A DNA stretch of 20,360 bases from assembly GCA_025765615.1 (NCBI GenBank), contig JAIVFJ010000598.1:1-20360 (forward strand). The letters are read 5' to 3'. The stretch's first letter is position 1. The number at the start of each line of letters is the position of its first letter. Origin of the DNA: Zopfochytrium polystomum (lineage: Eukaryota > Chytridiomycota > Chytridiomycetes > Chytridiales > Chytridiaceae). Below are positions 10,442 to 18,499 of this stretch, piece by piece. The notes under the pieces were generated by a model, which was given only the letters and a program-made list of their open reading frames with translations, made no database searches and was not told the DNA's origin. A program made the translations under genes and the position numbers.

Positions 10442-10452
10442 ATAATTCACTT
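10442..10452 (-). promoter_or_regulatory. Predicted transcription start and self-primer of the gypsy RNA
   Basis: AAGTGAATTAT, starting at 10452, begins 35 nt downstream of the first T of the TATA box and is exactly complementary to the primer-binding site. The start is inferred from these two facts together. Confidence 0.75.
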
Positions 10453-10480
10453 GAGGGATGGGACAGGTCCCCCATCCCCC

Positions 10481-10487
10481 TTTTATA
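10481..10487 (-). promoter_or_regulatory. TATA box of the gypsy LTR
   Basis: TATAAAA on the minus strand within GGTATAAAAGGGGGATGGG. It lies 35 nt upstream of the predicted start and just downstream of the proximal heat-shock-like element. The same box is in the 3' LTR at 5526-5532. Confidence 0.85.
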
Positions 10488-10519
10488 CCTTTTGAGAGTG
10501 TTCCTTGTCAAGACTCCAA

Positions 10520-10532
10520 GAAAGTTCCAGAA
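10520..10532. promoter_or_regulatory. Proximal three-unit heat-shock element
   Basis: GAA (10520), TTC (10525) and GAA (10530) at exact 5-bp spacing form a minimal trimeric heat-shock-factor site about 33 bp upstream of the TATA box. The copy in the 3' LTR is at 5565-5577. Confidence 0.75.
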
Positions 10533-10597
10533 AGAGCAATTAGTAATACAATGATACCAATGATACCAATGACAACAAGACAAGTCAGGAAAGCAAA

Positions 10598-10695
10598 GAA
10601 GGTTCCAGAAGGTTCCACAAGGTTCCATGAAGGAATGTTCTAGAAGGTTCCAGAAGGTTCCAGAAGGTTCCATGAAGGAATGTTCTAGAAGGTTC
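10598..10695. promoter_or_regulatory. Long 5-bp-phased heat-shock-element array in U3
   Basis: From 10598 to 10693, 17 of 20 consecutive 5-bp steps begin with GAA or TTC, all in one register. Eight alternate without a gap at 10633-10668, four at 10598-10613 and four at 10678-10693. This is the inverted nGAAn arrangement bound by trimeric heat-shock factor. It arises from repeats of the 10-mer GAAGGTTCCA and a duplicated block with ATGAAGGAATGTTCTA. The 3' LTR copy is at 5643-5740. Confidence 0.85.
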
Positions 10696-10724
10696 CAGAG
10701 GTTTCCAGAGGGTGATTCATAACA

Positions 10725-10729
10725 TGATC
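10725..10729. other. Target-site duplication of the gypsy element (TGATC, right copy)
   Basis: Identical to 5412-5416 and directly adjacent to the right LTR. Copia sequence resumes here. Confidence 0.97.
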
Positions 10730-11681
10730 GAGTTGGAGTTGACGTTGAAGGCGTCGAGGAGTCTGTCTTCATTGTCAGCGTCAGACTGTAGACTGACTGG
10801 ATATCGTTATTGTCTAAGTCCTCGTCAGGCTCTCACGCAAACAGCACATCTTGCACAACAGGGGCGCTGTCAGCAGGTAGCACTTCGCCTGATGCAGCAG
10901 GGTCCACTTCACCACTGGGCCTGTCAATACCCCTTGCGGATAGAGAACTCGAGACGTCTGGCGACGCAGGGCCCCCCAAGCAGGGCCCTCACCATCCCGA
11001 CCCGCCTGCCTGATGAGCCTCTGTGCTGGACCTGGGCAAATTCTCCAGATCACTGGGCCCACTGCCCCTTGCGTTGCTGGGCGGAAAGGTCTCCGGGGCA
11101 TCGGCAGTGGCTGGTGCTGAGGCTTCCTGTGCGCGATAGTGTGGGGCGACGTGAGGTGACATTAATGGTTTTGAATTGCTTTTGGTTGTGAAGAGGAAAT
11201 TTGAAAAGGGAATGGTGTAGAAAAGAAAGAATTAGTTTAGTGAAGTTTGGAGTGACTCACCAGGTCAGGTGGAATTGGGTGTTTCCTTGGTTGGCCTGGC
11301 TTCCTCTTAGGGGGTGGCTCCTGCCCAGCAACTGCTGCCGGTTTCTTTGTTGTGCTGCGCTTCCGTTTGGGGGGTGGCTCCTGCTCGACATCTGGTGCAG
11401 GCGCAGCTGTTGGTGGTGGAGGCTCTGCTGAGATGCTCACTGATGGTAGCCTCACTGGTGATGATGGCTTGCGTGGCGACCTCACTTCTTTGGTCCTGGC
11501 GCTGGTGTGCTGCTGTGCTCCCCCTTACCCTGGCGCTGCTGTTTCTGCTGGGTTTTCTGCTGGAGTAGGTGGTGAAGGTGCTGTTCTGCTTCTACAATTG
11601 ATTGGACTGCTTTCTCATATGCAGGGTCATCCAAGTCTGAAAGTGAAGGGAGATTAACGCTGATGTCCCCAAATCCCCCCC
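10730..11681 (-). pseudogene. Copia pol, linker between integrase and RT, low complexity
   Basis: Minus-strand open stretches here are rich in P, K, S and E. The clearest, at 11237-11485, has two copies of QEPPPKRK and a further PRKP-type basic patch. Another at 11482-11700 is Q-rich and helical. Copia polyproteins carry a poorly conserved, often basic linker here, and basic patches can serve nuclear import, but no function is shown. The reading frame changes several times. The gypsy insertion splits the linker from RT. Confidence 0.6.
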
Positions 11682-13144
11682 TCACAGCGTGAACTCCCAA
11701 GAACTGGGGAATTCATCTTCAAAAAACTCAATGTCACAATAACGCTGGTAGATGATCCGCTGCTCTTGGAGCTCCCACAGGACAGCAATGGAGTGTGAGG
11801 GACTGCCAAGGTAAATGGCAGGACAGCCCTTGGGATCGAGTTTCTTGTGAAGCTTGGGGCTAACGCAGTAGAAACACTTGGAGCCAAAGGTGCGAAAGTG
11901 GCCAACTATTGGTGGGATGTGGTGGCGGCTTTCGAACGGAGAGAGGATGCCACTCTGGATGTTTGGTAGACAGTTCTTGATTTGCGAAGTTGACAGTAAG
12001 CATAGCTCCAAAATGTGAGTGGAACGTTAGGTGCGCCAAGTAGAAGTGACTGGGTCATGTCTGTGACAGTTTGGATGTGGCGTTCTGCGACAGAGTTCAT
12101 CTGGGCTGTGCGTGAAGGAGCCACCTTGAGCTGAATTCCATGGGAGTCGCAGAAAGACTTGAAGGTCCAATTGAAATTCTCCTTGCCACGATCCAATCGG
12201 ATGACCTGTACTTTGCGTCCCTCCGTTTTCTCAAGAAAGAGAATCAGGCGAATTAGAAACGGTAATGCATCGCTTTTTGCGAGCAATAGGAATGTCCCAA
12301 GAGAAACAACTGCTCTCGCAAACAACAGTGATTGCATAGTTGTAACCATCAAAGGAAGTAATGGGGATGGAGTTGACATCAACGTTGAGGGTATGGGCAA
12401 ATGGGAGTTGTTCCTCATCACGCTCTGGGAATGACTTTTGGCGCATCTTGACAGCGACGCAAGTTTGGCACTTTGTGGGATACGAAGCATCGATGGGCAG
12501 TAGGTCTGCTGTCGTCCGGTGATGGAGCATGTAGCTGAGGCGCTGGAAGCCGACGTGTCCCAGGGCGCGATGAAGTCTTCCAACCTCTGCAATCCAGAGC
12601 CTCTCAGCTTTGCTCACAACAGGTGGTGGCCTGTCTGAGCTTGGGTAGTGTTCGCGGTGGACAAGGGTGATAATGGCAGCAGAGGCATGGCTGAGTCGGT
12701 GTAGTCTCGAATTCTTGGTGACAAGGAAGGAGCCCAAAACGTTTGGTGCAGTGACTGACAGGAGTTCTATCGCTTCTGTTGAATATGGTGCCAGGTTTAT
12801 CCACATCCATAGAGACAAAGAACTTCCCGTCTCTCTCAATGTCATTGGTGGTGATGAGACTGTACAGTGCAGTTGGTGCGTAGAATGCTTTCTTGATGAC
12901 AATTTCGACACTGTTTGGTAGAGGAATCCTTGCTGAGCCAGATCCCTTTGTCTTGAGTGGTGGGGACTCCTGATCTATGGTGCTGACAGTAGAGTCTTTC
13001 TCTTCGTATGAGGTGAACAGGTGGAGGTCTTTGAGAATGATCCTTGAGCAGCCAGTGTCAACGACGATTGGGGACTCTCTGAAGACAGATGAGTGCGATG
13101 AGAGCAGGGCAACAGATTTCAGAACATGAGGTGCAGAGTGGAAG
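11682..13144 (-). pseudogene. Copia pol, protease and integrase part, frameshifted
   Basis: The protease region has VVDTGCS near 13040-13060. The GAG-pre-integrase zinc region follows at about 12440-12590 (LHRALGHVGFQRLSYMLHHR, then CQTC), giving the HHCC pattern. The integrase core shows the first Asp in LNVDVNSIP near 12370, the second in IRLDRGKENF near 12190 and the Glu in SVAERHIQT near 12080, i.e. a DD35E-type triad. A C-terminal part (GSKCFYCVSPKLHKKLDPKG, about 11820-11890) fits the copia integrase C-terminus. The frame changes near 12780, 12270 and 12005. The protease lies in the +1 frame relative to gag. Confidence 0.85.
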
Positions 13145-13587
13145 TTAGAGGTTCTCTTTTGGTGCGCCTGAGGTGGAGGCCTCAGGCCTACTGAAAATTT
13201 GACTCCCCTGAATTACTGTAGTCAGCTCAGTCTCATACTCGCTGAGAGACTGTGAGGCGTCCAGGGCTGCAACAAGGGCTACTGGGGCATCTGCTTTCTT
13301 TGCAAGGCAGTCTCTGGCATAGTGGTTCTTGAGGCCACACTGGTGACAGACGACAACACTGTCAACTACTGAAGCATCTCGTTGCTGTTGATCAACAGTT
13401 GCCAATGCTGCAGGTGGGTTGTTGTTGCTGTTCCTCTCTCTCTGGCTGCGGCGACGCTCAGACTGCTCCCAGTTCTGGCGACCACCTCAGTCAGGTCGTT
13501 CCTTACAAGGCCTCTCCTGACGGTTGCTGCGTTGCTTCTCACAAGAGTCAAAGCGAGCATGACGCCGCTCTGACCTGTCTGCCTGTT

Positions 13588-13592
13588 GGGAG
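13588..13592. other. Target-site duplication of the solo LTR (GGGAG, left copy)
   Basis: GGGAG directly before TGTTGG at 13593, repeated at 14384-14388 directly after CCAACA. Confidence 0.9.
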
Positions 13593-13676
13593 TGTTGGTG
13601 ATTGCGCCTGGCGTGTCAGAAGGGCACCAACAGACTTGAGTCGGCATGGAGCGATAAAGCTTGTTTAGAGCGTAAG

Positions 13677-13801
13677 CCCTTCTCTTGTTAAGAGCAAAGC
13701 GCCCTTTGTTGCCAAAGTAGATGGAGAGCTGATGCTCTCAGACAGATTGGTCTTGCTTAGAGTGCAGAGCACACCCTTTTCTTGTAAGAGCAAAGCGCCC
13801 T
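13677..13801. repeat. Internal direct repeat in the solo LTR
   Basis: CCCTTCTCTTGTTAAGAGC followed by AAAGCGCCCT (from 13677) recurs about 97 bp later as CCCTTTTCTTGTAAGAGC followed by AAAGCGCCC (from 13774). Each copy contains a short CTCTT/AAGAG inversion. It lies in the presumed R-U5. Confidence 0.75.
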
Positions 13802-13980
13802 ATACGAACGAGGTATCGACCCGAGGTAGAACTTGAAGAGCTTCGCAGGTCAAGGTAGAGGGTATGTTGACTCAGATAAGAATATTGGTTTTTGTTTGTT
13901 GTATTCGAGGGTAGAGAGAGAGCAGGCAGATGTGATCAGGATCTGGGATGATGCTTCTCTGGAGCTGCTGGGGCTCCCCC

Positions 13981-13987
13981 TTTTATA
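13981..13987 (-). promoter_or_regulatory. TATA box of the solo LTR
   Basis: TATAAAA on the minus strand followed by GGGGGAGCCCC, closely resembling the TATA context of the gypsy LTR (TATAAAAGGGGGATGGG). Confidence 0.65.
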
Positions 13988-14383
13988 CTGCAGGTGGACT
14001 CAGGAATCAGACTTTTGGTGATAGCCTTTTAGCTCTGAGAGATAGAGTTTAGACTTTGAGGAGTCAGGAGGCAGGCATGACATCATTGTTGCATCACGCT
14101 GATTTGGCCAGAACTTCCATGGAGTTATGTGTGCAAAGAAGTAAGTCAGGCTCCCTGTCAAGCTCCTGTAATCATTCCTATCAAATTGCAAGAGTGAAGC
14201 ACACTGATGTGGTCTACCCAGACTGGGGATTGAAACCACCTCTAAGCACTCGTACAGTGTCAGAGATTGAGAAAAGTGTAGATAACACTGGGATCAGCCC
14301 TTATGCCATCTTAACTTATCGTTACTCTTGAAGACAGGTCAGAGGATCTTAAAAGGTGTAGGTAATGTGTGCAAACTCCAACA

Positions 14384-14388
14384 GGGAG
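14384..14388. other. Target-site duplication of the solo LTR (GGGAG, right copy)
   Basis: Matches 13588-13592; copia gag resumes here. Confidence 0.9.
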
Positions 14389-15308
14389 TGGCCATCATTC
14401 CGTCGACCTTGGGGACCACTGAGTAGGGCTGCCTCGTTCACTGGGTCGGCAGGTGGCTCCACGAAGTCCTCAGGGTTGCAGTTGCTGGCCTCCATAATCT
14501 TCAGGTAATCAAACAGACCAGTGATGTCTGTGATGGTGCCGTCATCAATCTTGCTCATATAGTGGTTGACTTGGGGAAACCAGTATTTGTTGTTCTTGAA
14601 ACTTTGGTTTAGTACATGGGCAGCAGAACAAAAACTTAGGGTTATGTCAATCTGGTCGCGCATGTTGATTGGAGTGAGTTCCTGTGCACGCTGTAGGGAT
14701 GCATAGTGCGTCTCAAATTTCTGCTGGAAGTCCACGATTCCTTCTTTCTCTCCAATGCGGAGTTTCTTGAACTCGTCAATAAGGTTCATAACCTGTGCAG
14801 GGTCGACACAGCCGACTTTGCGCTTGAGTTTGGCAAGGGCCTCGAAGACAAAGTAGATGCCACTAATCTTTTGCTTGAGGTTTTTGCCAACATGATTCCG
14901 AATGTGCATCATAGCCAGCTTGTTTTGCGCATAGGTTCCAGGAAAGACAGTTCTGTCGTCACTGAAGGTCCAATAGCTGACATACTGTGGGTGGTTGGGA
15001 ACATATACTGGGAGGATACGCATGACATCTGATTGCTCCACATCAGGGGGTGCTGCAGCAGTCCAGTTGACGAATCCTGCGCTGGCAGCAGCAGGGCCAG
15101 CTCCAGCGGCAACTCCAGCAGCAGCTGCAGCGTCAGCACCAGCTCCAGCCCTGGTGACTGTGCTGACGGCGGCACTGGCACGTCGTGCTGCTCGAAGGCT
15201 AACAGTAGCAAGTGCATCCTTGCCAGCGAGATAGCCAAGTACGTCTTCGTACCATGTGTCAAAGTAGATGGGGTTATTGAGGGCCTGGTGGACTAGTTTG
15301 ATGCTCAT

Positions 15309-15601
15309 ATTGTGTCAGGGAAAAGGTTTGTTAAGGGGGTTCTGAAAGATGGGGTCAAAATGGAATTGGATACTAAGCAATTGGATTTTCAATTTGTGAT
15401 AGGTCGCTTTCGAGAGAAATGGGTCACATGATCAGTGTGCGAAGGATTGAAAACAGTGGCTGTATAGCTGACTGGTGAGGACGGTTGATCACTCTTAACA
15501 CGCTGGACAGTGCTGGTTTCTTGATGGAAGATCGCTCTTTTGGTCGTTGGTTGGGTGGGGTTGATGGATCTTCATGCTCTGGAGAGGTCTCCCTGGTAAG
15601 G
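15309..15601 (-). other. Copia 5' leader between LTR and gag
   Basis: 293 bp without credible coding. On the minus strand it begins with CCTTACCAGGGAGACC next to the 5' LTR. I could not match this to a tRNA primer site. Confidence 0.6.
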
Positions 15602-15736
15602 TGTTGAAATTCGATGTTGAGAGTGATGCGTGGTTGTGATCGCAGGAGCAGGAGCGGGAGGGCGAGAGGGCGTGACAAGTCAGGTGTGTGATCAACTTCT
15701 CTATTTTTTCTTTTTACGCAGGGGCATATTCCAACA
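15602..15736 (-). repeat. Copia 5' LTR (135 bp)
   Basis: Aligns end to end with 3243-3376, with about five substitutions and a one-base indel in a T run. It is TG..CA bounded and is the 5' LTR because gag begins downstream of it on the minus strand. Confidence 0.92.
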
Positions 15737-15740
15737 AGCC
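15737..15740. other. Target-site duplication of the copia element (AGCC, right copy)
   Basis: Directly adjacent to the right LTR; matches 3239-3242. Confidence 0.65.
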
Positions 15741-17148
15741 CAAACCTGTTTTCTCTGACCATCCCCCTCCCCCCTTTTGTTGACCTGCAAGGAAAGAAAT
15801 AAGCGTGGGGAATACAGGTGGCAGCCACAAGGGTGACACTGCCGTTGCCGTCCACCTCGAGATAGGGGGTTGGGGGAAGAAGACAGAGAACAAAATGTGG
15901 ACGCGGACAACGGCTGTCAGAAATACATTCATTGCTCGACGTAAAGCCCGAGAAAAACACAAAACTCAACATAGCAAACGTGAGCAAAAACCGAGTTACG
16001 CAAATAACTGGGGAGGGAAAAAGAAAATGGATTTGACCTGAAGAAATCAAAAAAATAGGTGGGGAGTGAGACCCAGTGAGACCGGGCAAATGGGGGAAAC
16101 ACAAGTGAGTGCAAACAAAAAACAAAAAAAAAAAAAGGAAAAAAAAAAGAGACCAGAACCGAGGAGAGACGGGACAGGAAACTCAAGTCGACGGGTCCGA
16201 ACGAGGAAAAAAATGGGGTGGGAAAGTAACCGCAGGGAGCGCATGAATAAGCGGGCAAGCAAAAAAAAACCGTCACGAGTTCAGCCCGCTCGGTCAACTC
16301 GCCCCCTTCAAACCTCTCGCTGTCTGTGGTGCGGATGCGACAGTTGCAAACAAGTAGCAGCCTCAACCGGCCCTGCGTTACGTGGACTGAAAATGGGCAG
16401 GCGGGAGAGTCGGGAACACGAGAGAGGGGCCTTGGAGCCGCGCAAAACGGCAGAAAAATACACGCGCCAAATAGCAGATCTTGAGAGTGCTTCAACGAAA
16501 AAGAACTAGAAAAAGAGAAACAAAGGAAACCACAAACACAGAGGAGCAATGGCTCGAAAAAAATCATTCGAGTTCGGAATTTTGGCGCAAGGCCAGGCAA
16601 AGAGAAAAAAAAGGGAAAAGACAGTGCTGATGCCGGGGATAGAAACAGGAAGCAAACAAGGCGAAAATGAAAGGAAGGGGTCCTCAATTAGGGTGGCAGA
16701 TTGGAAGAATTGGAGAACTCAAAAAAAAAAAAAAAAAAAAAAAAAAAAGAAGAACAAACATGTGCGGAGAGGATACTCGAACCAAGGGGGTGGACGTGCG
16801 CGACGAGAGATTCAGCGCCACCACTGTCTAGAAGGAAAAACAAAAGGTTGAACTAAGGGGACAATCAATGAAGCATTTATGCTTTGTGAGAGAGGGCTCG
16901 CCAGTCTCACCCAAGCTCGTGTGTCATGAATGAAAGAAAAAGAAGACAATTTGCAAAAAAAAAAAAAAACATGGTCAAACGAGGCAACGTGTGGCTGTTT
17001 TGACGCGCGAGTGCGGACAATACGGATGTGAGAGGGGAATCAGAAGTCAGTAAGATTCAAAACTACTTTAGAGGGTTAGGTCTCGTGTGCAGCCGGCTGA
17101 GATCCAGGGTAGCTAACCGCGAGTTCGACAGCTTTGGTGTGATACTTT
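15741..17148. other. Host intergenic region, purine/A-rich on the + strand, no gene recognised
   Basis: It was once continuous with 2599-3238, making an intergenic space of about 2 kb between the Sfp1-like stop and the EST1-like start. It holds several A runs and AG-rich stretches. The long minus-strand open frame at 15929-16687 translates to F/S/L-rich text with no domain, an expected result of the T-rich strand, so I do not call it a gene. It presumably includes the 3' end of the Sfp1-like transcript and upstream parts of the EST1-like promoter. Confidence 0.6.
16721..16748. repeat. Poly(A) tract of 28 bases
   Basis: An uninterrupted A run on the + strand (T on the minus strand). Shorter A runs occur nearby, for example near 16120-16150 and 16955-16970. 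Confidence 0.9.
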
Positions 17149-18499
17149 TTACGCTTCGTCCATTCCGGGAATGACACCCAGAAGTGAAATATGCACGTGC
17201 TCAATGTGGTACTTGAGGCCATTGAGGTTCTTGTACCGCTTTGCGCACTCGGGAATGGGACACTGATACGGTTTCTGAATGATGGAATTGATTTCGGGGT
17301 CACCGAGATCCTCTGCGTGGCCATTCCGCATGTGGTACTTTATGCCTCCCGGGTTCTTGTACGCTTTGTTGCAGCCAGCCACACGGCACTTGAACGGGCG
17401 GTCGTCCCCATCTGCACCCGCTGCAGCCTCCGCTTCGGGGGTTGGAGATGCAGACTTTTGGTGCGGAATGCTCGACGGTGTGGGAGTTGGTGGCCCGCCG
17501 AGCGGTGCACTCTGTCTGGCCAGTCGAGAAGCAAATCCGAAATCATCAAAGTCCAGCTCGGACGCGTCAAACCCTTTTTCGCAACTTTCAATTGCTCCGA
17601 GGCCGGTCTAGCGAATAAAACGTGACAAAAGTACGGCAGTTAAGAAAAAGGTTGAGAAGCCCGCGTTCCATAGGGAAAAGAGGACAACGAACCAGCTGCT
17701 CCAGCCAGTCCTCATCCATGTCCATGTCATGATCTCTCATTGGATCTGGCTTTGTTTCTACAGAGAAAGGGATCGTTGGCGCTGGCGCAGCGTCGATGTG
17801 AGAGCGGAGTGGATGAGGCTGCCGACGTCTTTTGTCGGGTACCGCCGTATTTAAACCAACTAAAGAAGACCGACTCGTTTCGGGCGAGGAATTGTGTCGC
17901 TCCAATGTCCGCTTTCGGATCACCGATGTGTCAAACGCAGACAGAGGGGCAGCGTTGTTAGAGTTGGAAGGTGCAGCTGAGACGTTCAGAAGTGAAGCCG
18001 GCGTCGCACGGCGCGTCGGGGACGAGTTCGACCGCTGCAGCATTGTCGTATGCCGTCCAAAGTGATTAACGTTGTTGGATACGTTGGCGATGGGCATTTC
18101 GGCCGTGTGCGCAGCCGCTGCGGCGGACGCGGCATTCTGAAGAGAAGCGGCAAGCTCGGCAGTGGTGAACTGGTGTCGTTGCTGTTGGGCAAAAGCGGGA
18201 ATTTGGTCCGCACAGTCCATGTCCATGTCTTCGTCGTCAGGGCCGTCGTCGAATTCAAAGGGTAAGTCTGCGTCGTCGTCGTCGTCAAAGTCGTCGAGGT
18301 GGTCGCCGTCGCCGCCGCCGCCGTCCTCGTCATCGCCGTACTCGAAGTCCGACTCGAGGCGCACGTGGCACTCTTCGAAGTGCTGGAGCAGGTCGTGGAG
18401 AGTTTCCAGGTTGAAGCCACAGCACGCGAAGTCCTTGCAGAACTGGTCCTCGAGCACGGCGAACTGGGCGAGGTCCCTACCGGGCGACGGCGCGATCAT
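17149..18499 (-). CDS. SFP1: Sfp1/JAZF1-like C2H2 zinc-finger transcription regulator, two exons, 421 aa
   Basis: In yeast Sfp1 links TOR/nutrient signals to ribosomal protein and ribosome-biogenesis genes; this protein has the family layout. Start: ATG at 18499; the frame is open a little further upstream only without an ATG. N-terminus: an atypical finger QFCKDFACCGFNLETLHDLL..HFEECH (Cys21, Cys26/27, His40, His45), the family hallmark. Next come a D/E-rich acidic stretch, an A/S/N-rich region with RRAT, NSSP and a KRRR basic patch, and the 85-bp intron 17608-17692 (donor GTTCGT, acceptor CTAG, TTAAC branch-like site). Exon 2 ends in two classical fingers: C343/C348/H361/H366 (GCNKAYKNPGGIKYHM) and C385/C390/H403/H408 (ECAKRYKNLNGLKYHIEH). 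The frame is clean, unlike the EST1-like gene. The target genes are not visible here, and orthology to yeast SFP1 is by architecture only. Confidence 0.85.

Larger units (their letters stand above)
5417..10724 (-). mobile_element. Ty3/gypsy chromovirus (Tf1/sushi-type self-priming), full-length, young
   Basis: It is 5308 bp, with two 353-bp LTRs that I read as identical and a perfect 5-bp TSD. The minus strand encodes Gag, protease, RT, RNase H, integrase and a C-terminal chromodomain in one frame (apart from single-base indels). RT before integrase marks Ty3/gypsy; the chromodomain marks the chromovirus clade. An 11-nt complementarity between the predicted transcript 5' end and the primer-binding site indicates self-priming. 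The LTR carries a long heat-shock-element array. It is inserted in copia between the integrase linker and RT, so it postdates copia. Confidence 0.97.
10372..10724 (-). repeat. Gypsy 5' LTR (353 bp) with heat-shock-type promoter
   Basis: Read on the minus strand it begins TGTTATGAATC at 10724 and ends TGACA at 10372. U3 is about 272 bp (10724-10453) and R-U5 about 81 bp (10452-10372), taking transcription to start at 10452. U3 holds the GAA/TTC array, a proximal GAA-TTC-GAA element and a TATA box. Confidence 0.97.
13593..14383 (-). mobile_element. Solo LTR (791 bp) of a third, otherwise absent retrotransposon
   Basis: It runs from TGTTGGTGATTGC to GCAAACTCCAACA, whose ends are inverted repeats at 11 of 13 positions, and has a 5-bp GGGAG duplication. 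A minus-strand TATA box at 13981-13987 (TATAAAAGGGGGAGCCC) gives the orientation: U3 about 14383-13950, R-U5 about 13950-13593. No open frame of substance lies inside. Taking it out restores the copia gag frame. It is unlike the gypsy and copia LTRs here, except for a G-rich TATA context like that of gypsy. Confidence 0.85.
13145..15308 (-). pseudogene. Copia gag with zinc knuckle, split by a solo LTR and carrying one TGA
   Basis: The ATG at 15308 opens a copia-type Gag: N-terminal FDTWYEDVLGYLAGKDALAT, then an alanine-rich insert, then a helical core (about 14450-15010). The solo LTR at 13593-14383 interrupts it. Omitting that LTR and one GGGAG copy, the same frame resumes with a basic R/S/Q-rich stretch and ends in the zinc knuckle CHQCGLKNHYARDC (about 13310-13350), stopping at 13145-13147. 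That would make 456 codons including the stop. The only other lesion I see is TGA at 13487-13489, consistent with a CGA-to-TGA change. As the DNA stands, Gag would stop early, inside the LTR. Confidence 0.85.
3243..15736 (-). mobile_element. Ty1/copia LTR retrotransposon, decayed, host of two nested insertions
   Basis: Order on the minus strand is 5' LTR, gag, zinc knuckle, protease, integrase, linker, reverse transcriptase, RNase H, polypurine tract, 3' LTR. Integrase before RT is diagnostic of copia (Pseudoviridae-type) elements. Without the gypsy element and one copy of its TSD it would be 7181 bp, and about 800 bp shorter again without the solo LTR. The LTRs are TG..CA bounded and differ by about 5 substitutions and one indel in 134 bp. 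Many frames are shifted, gag has an in-frame TGA, and RT has YVDN, so it should be inactive. It sits in the intergenic space between the EST1-like and Sfp1-like genes. Confidence 0.92.

Noticed and set aside
13593..14383. A DNA transposon or intron instead of a solo LTR
   Set aside because: TG..CA ends, short imperfect terminal inversions, a 5-bp duplication and an internal TATA box fit an LTR; an intron would not give a target duplication.
15929..16687. 252-codon minus-strand open frame
   Set aside because: F/S/L/P-rich translation follows from T/C-rich sequence; no domain and no supporting splice or codon pattern.
16755..16835. Possible tRNA gene on the minus strand (GGTTCGAGT B-box-like, TGGTGGC near the other end, T-run after it)
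   Set aside because: No 7-bp acceptor stem pairs with CTCCGCA, the T stem does not pair, and no cloverleaf forms; probably chance.
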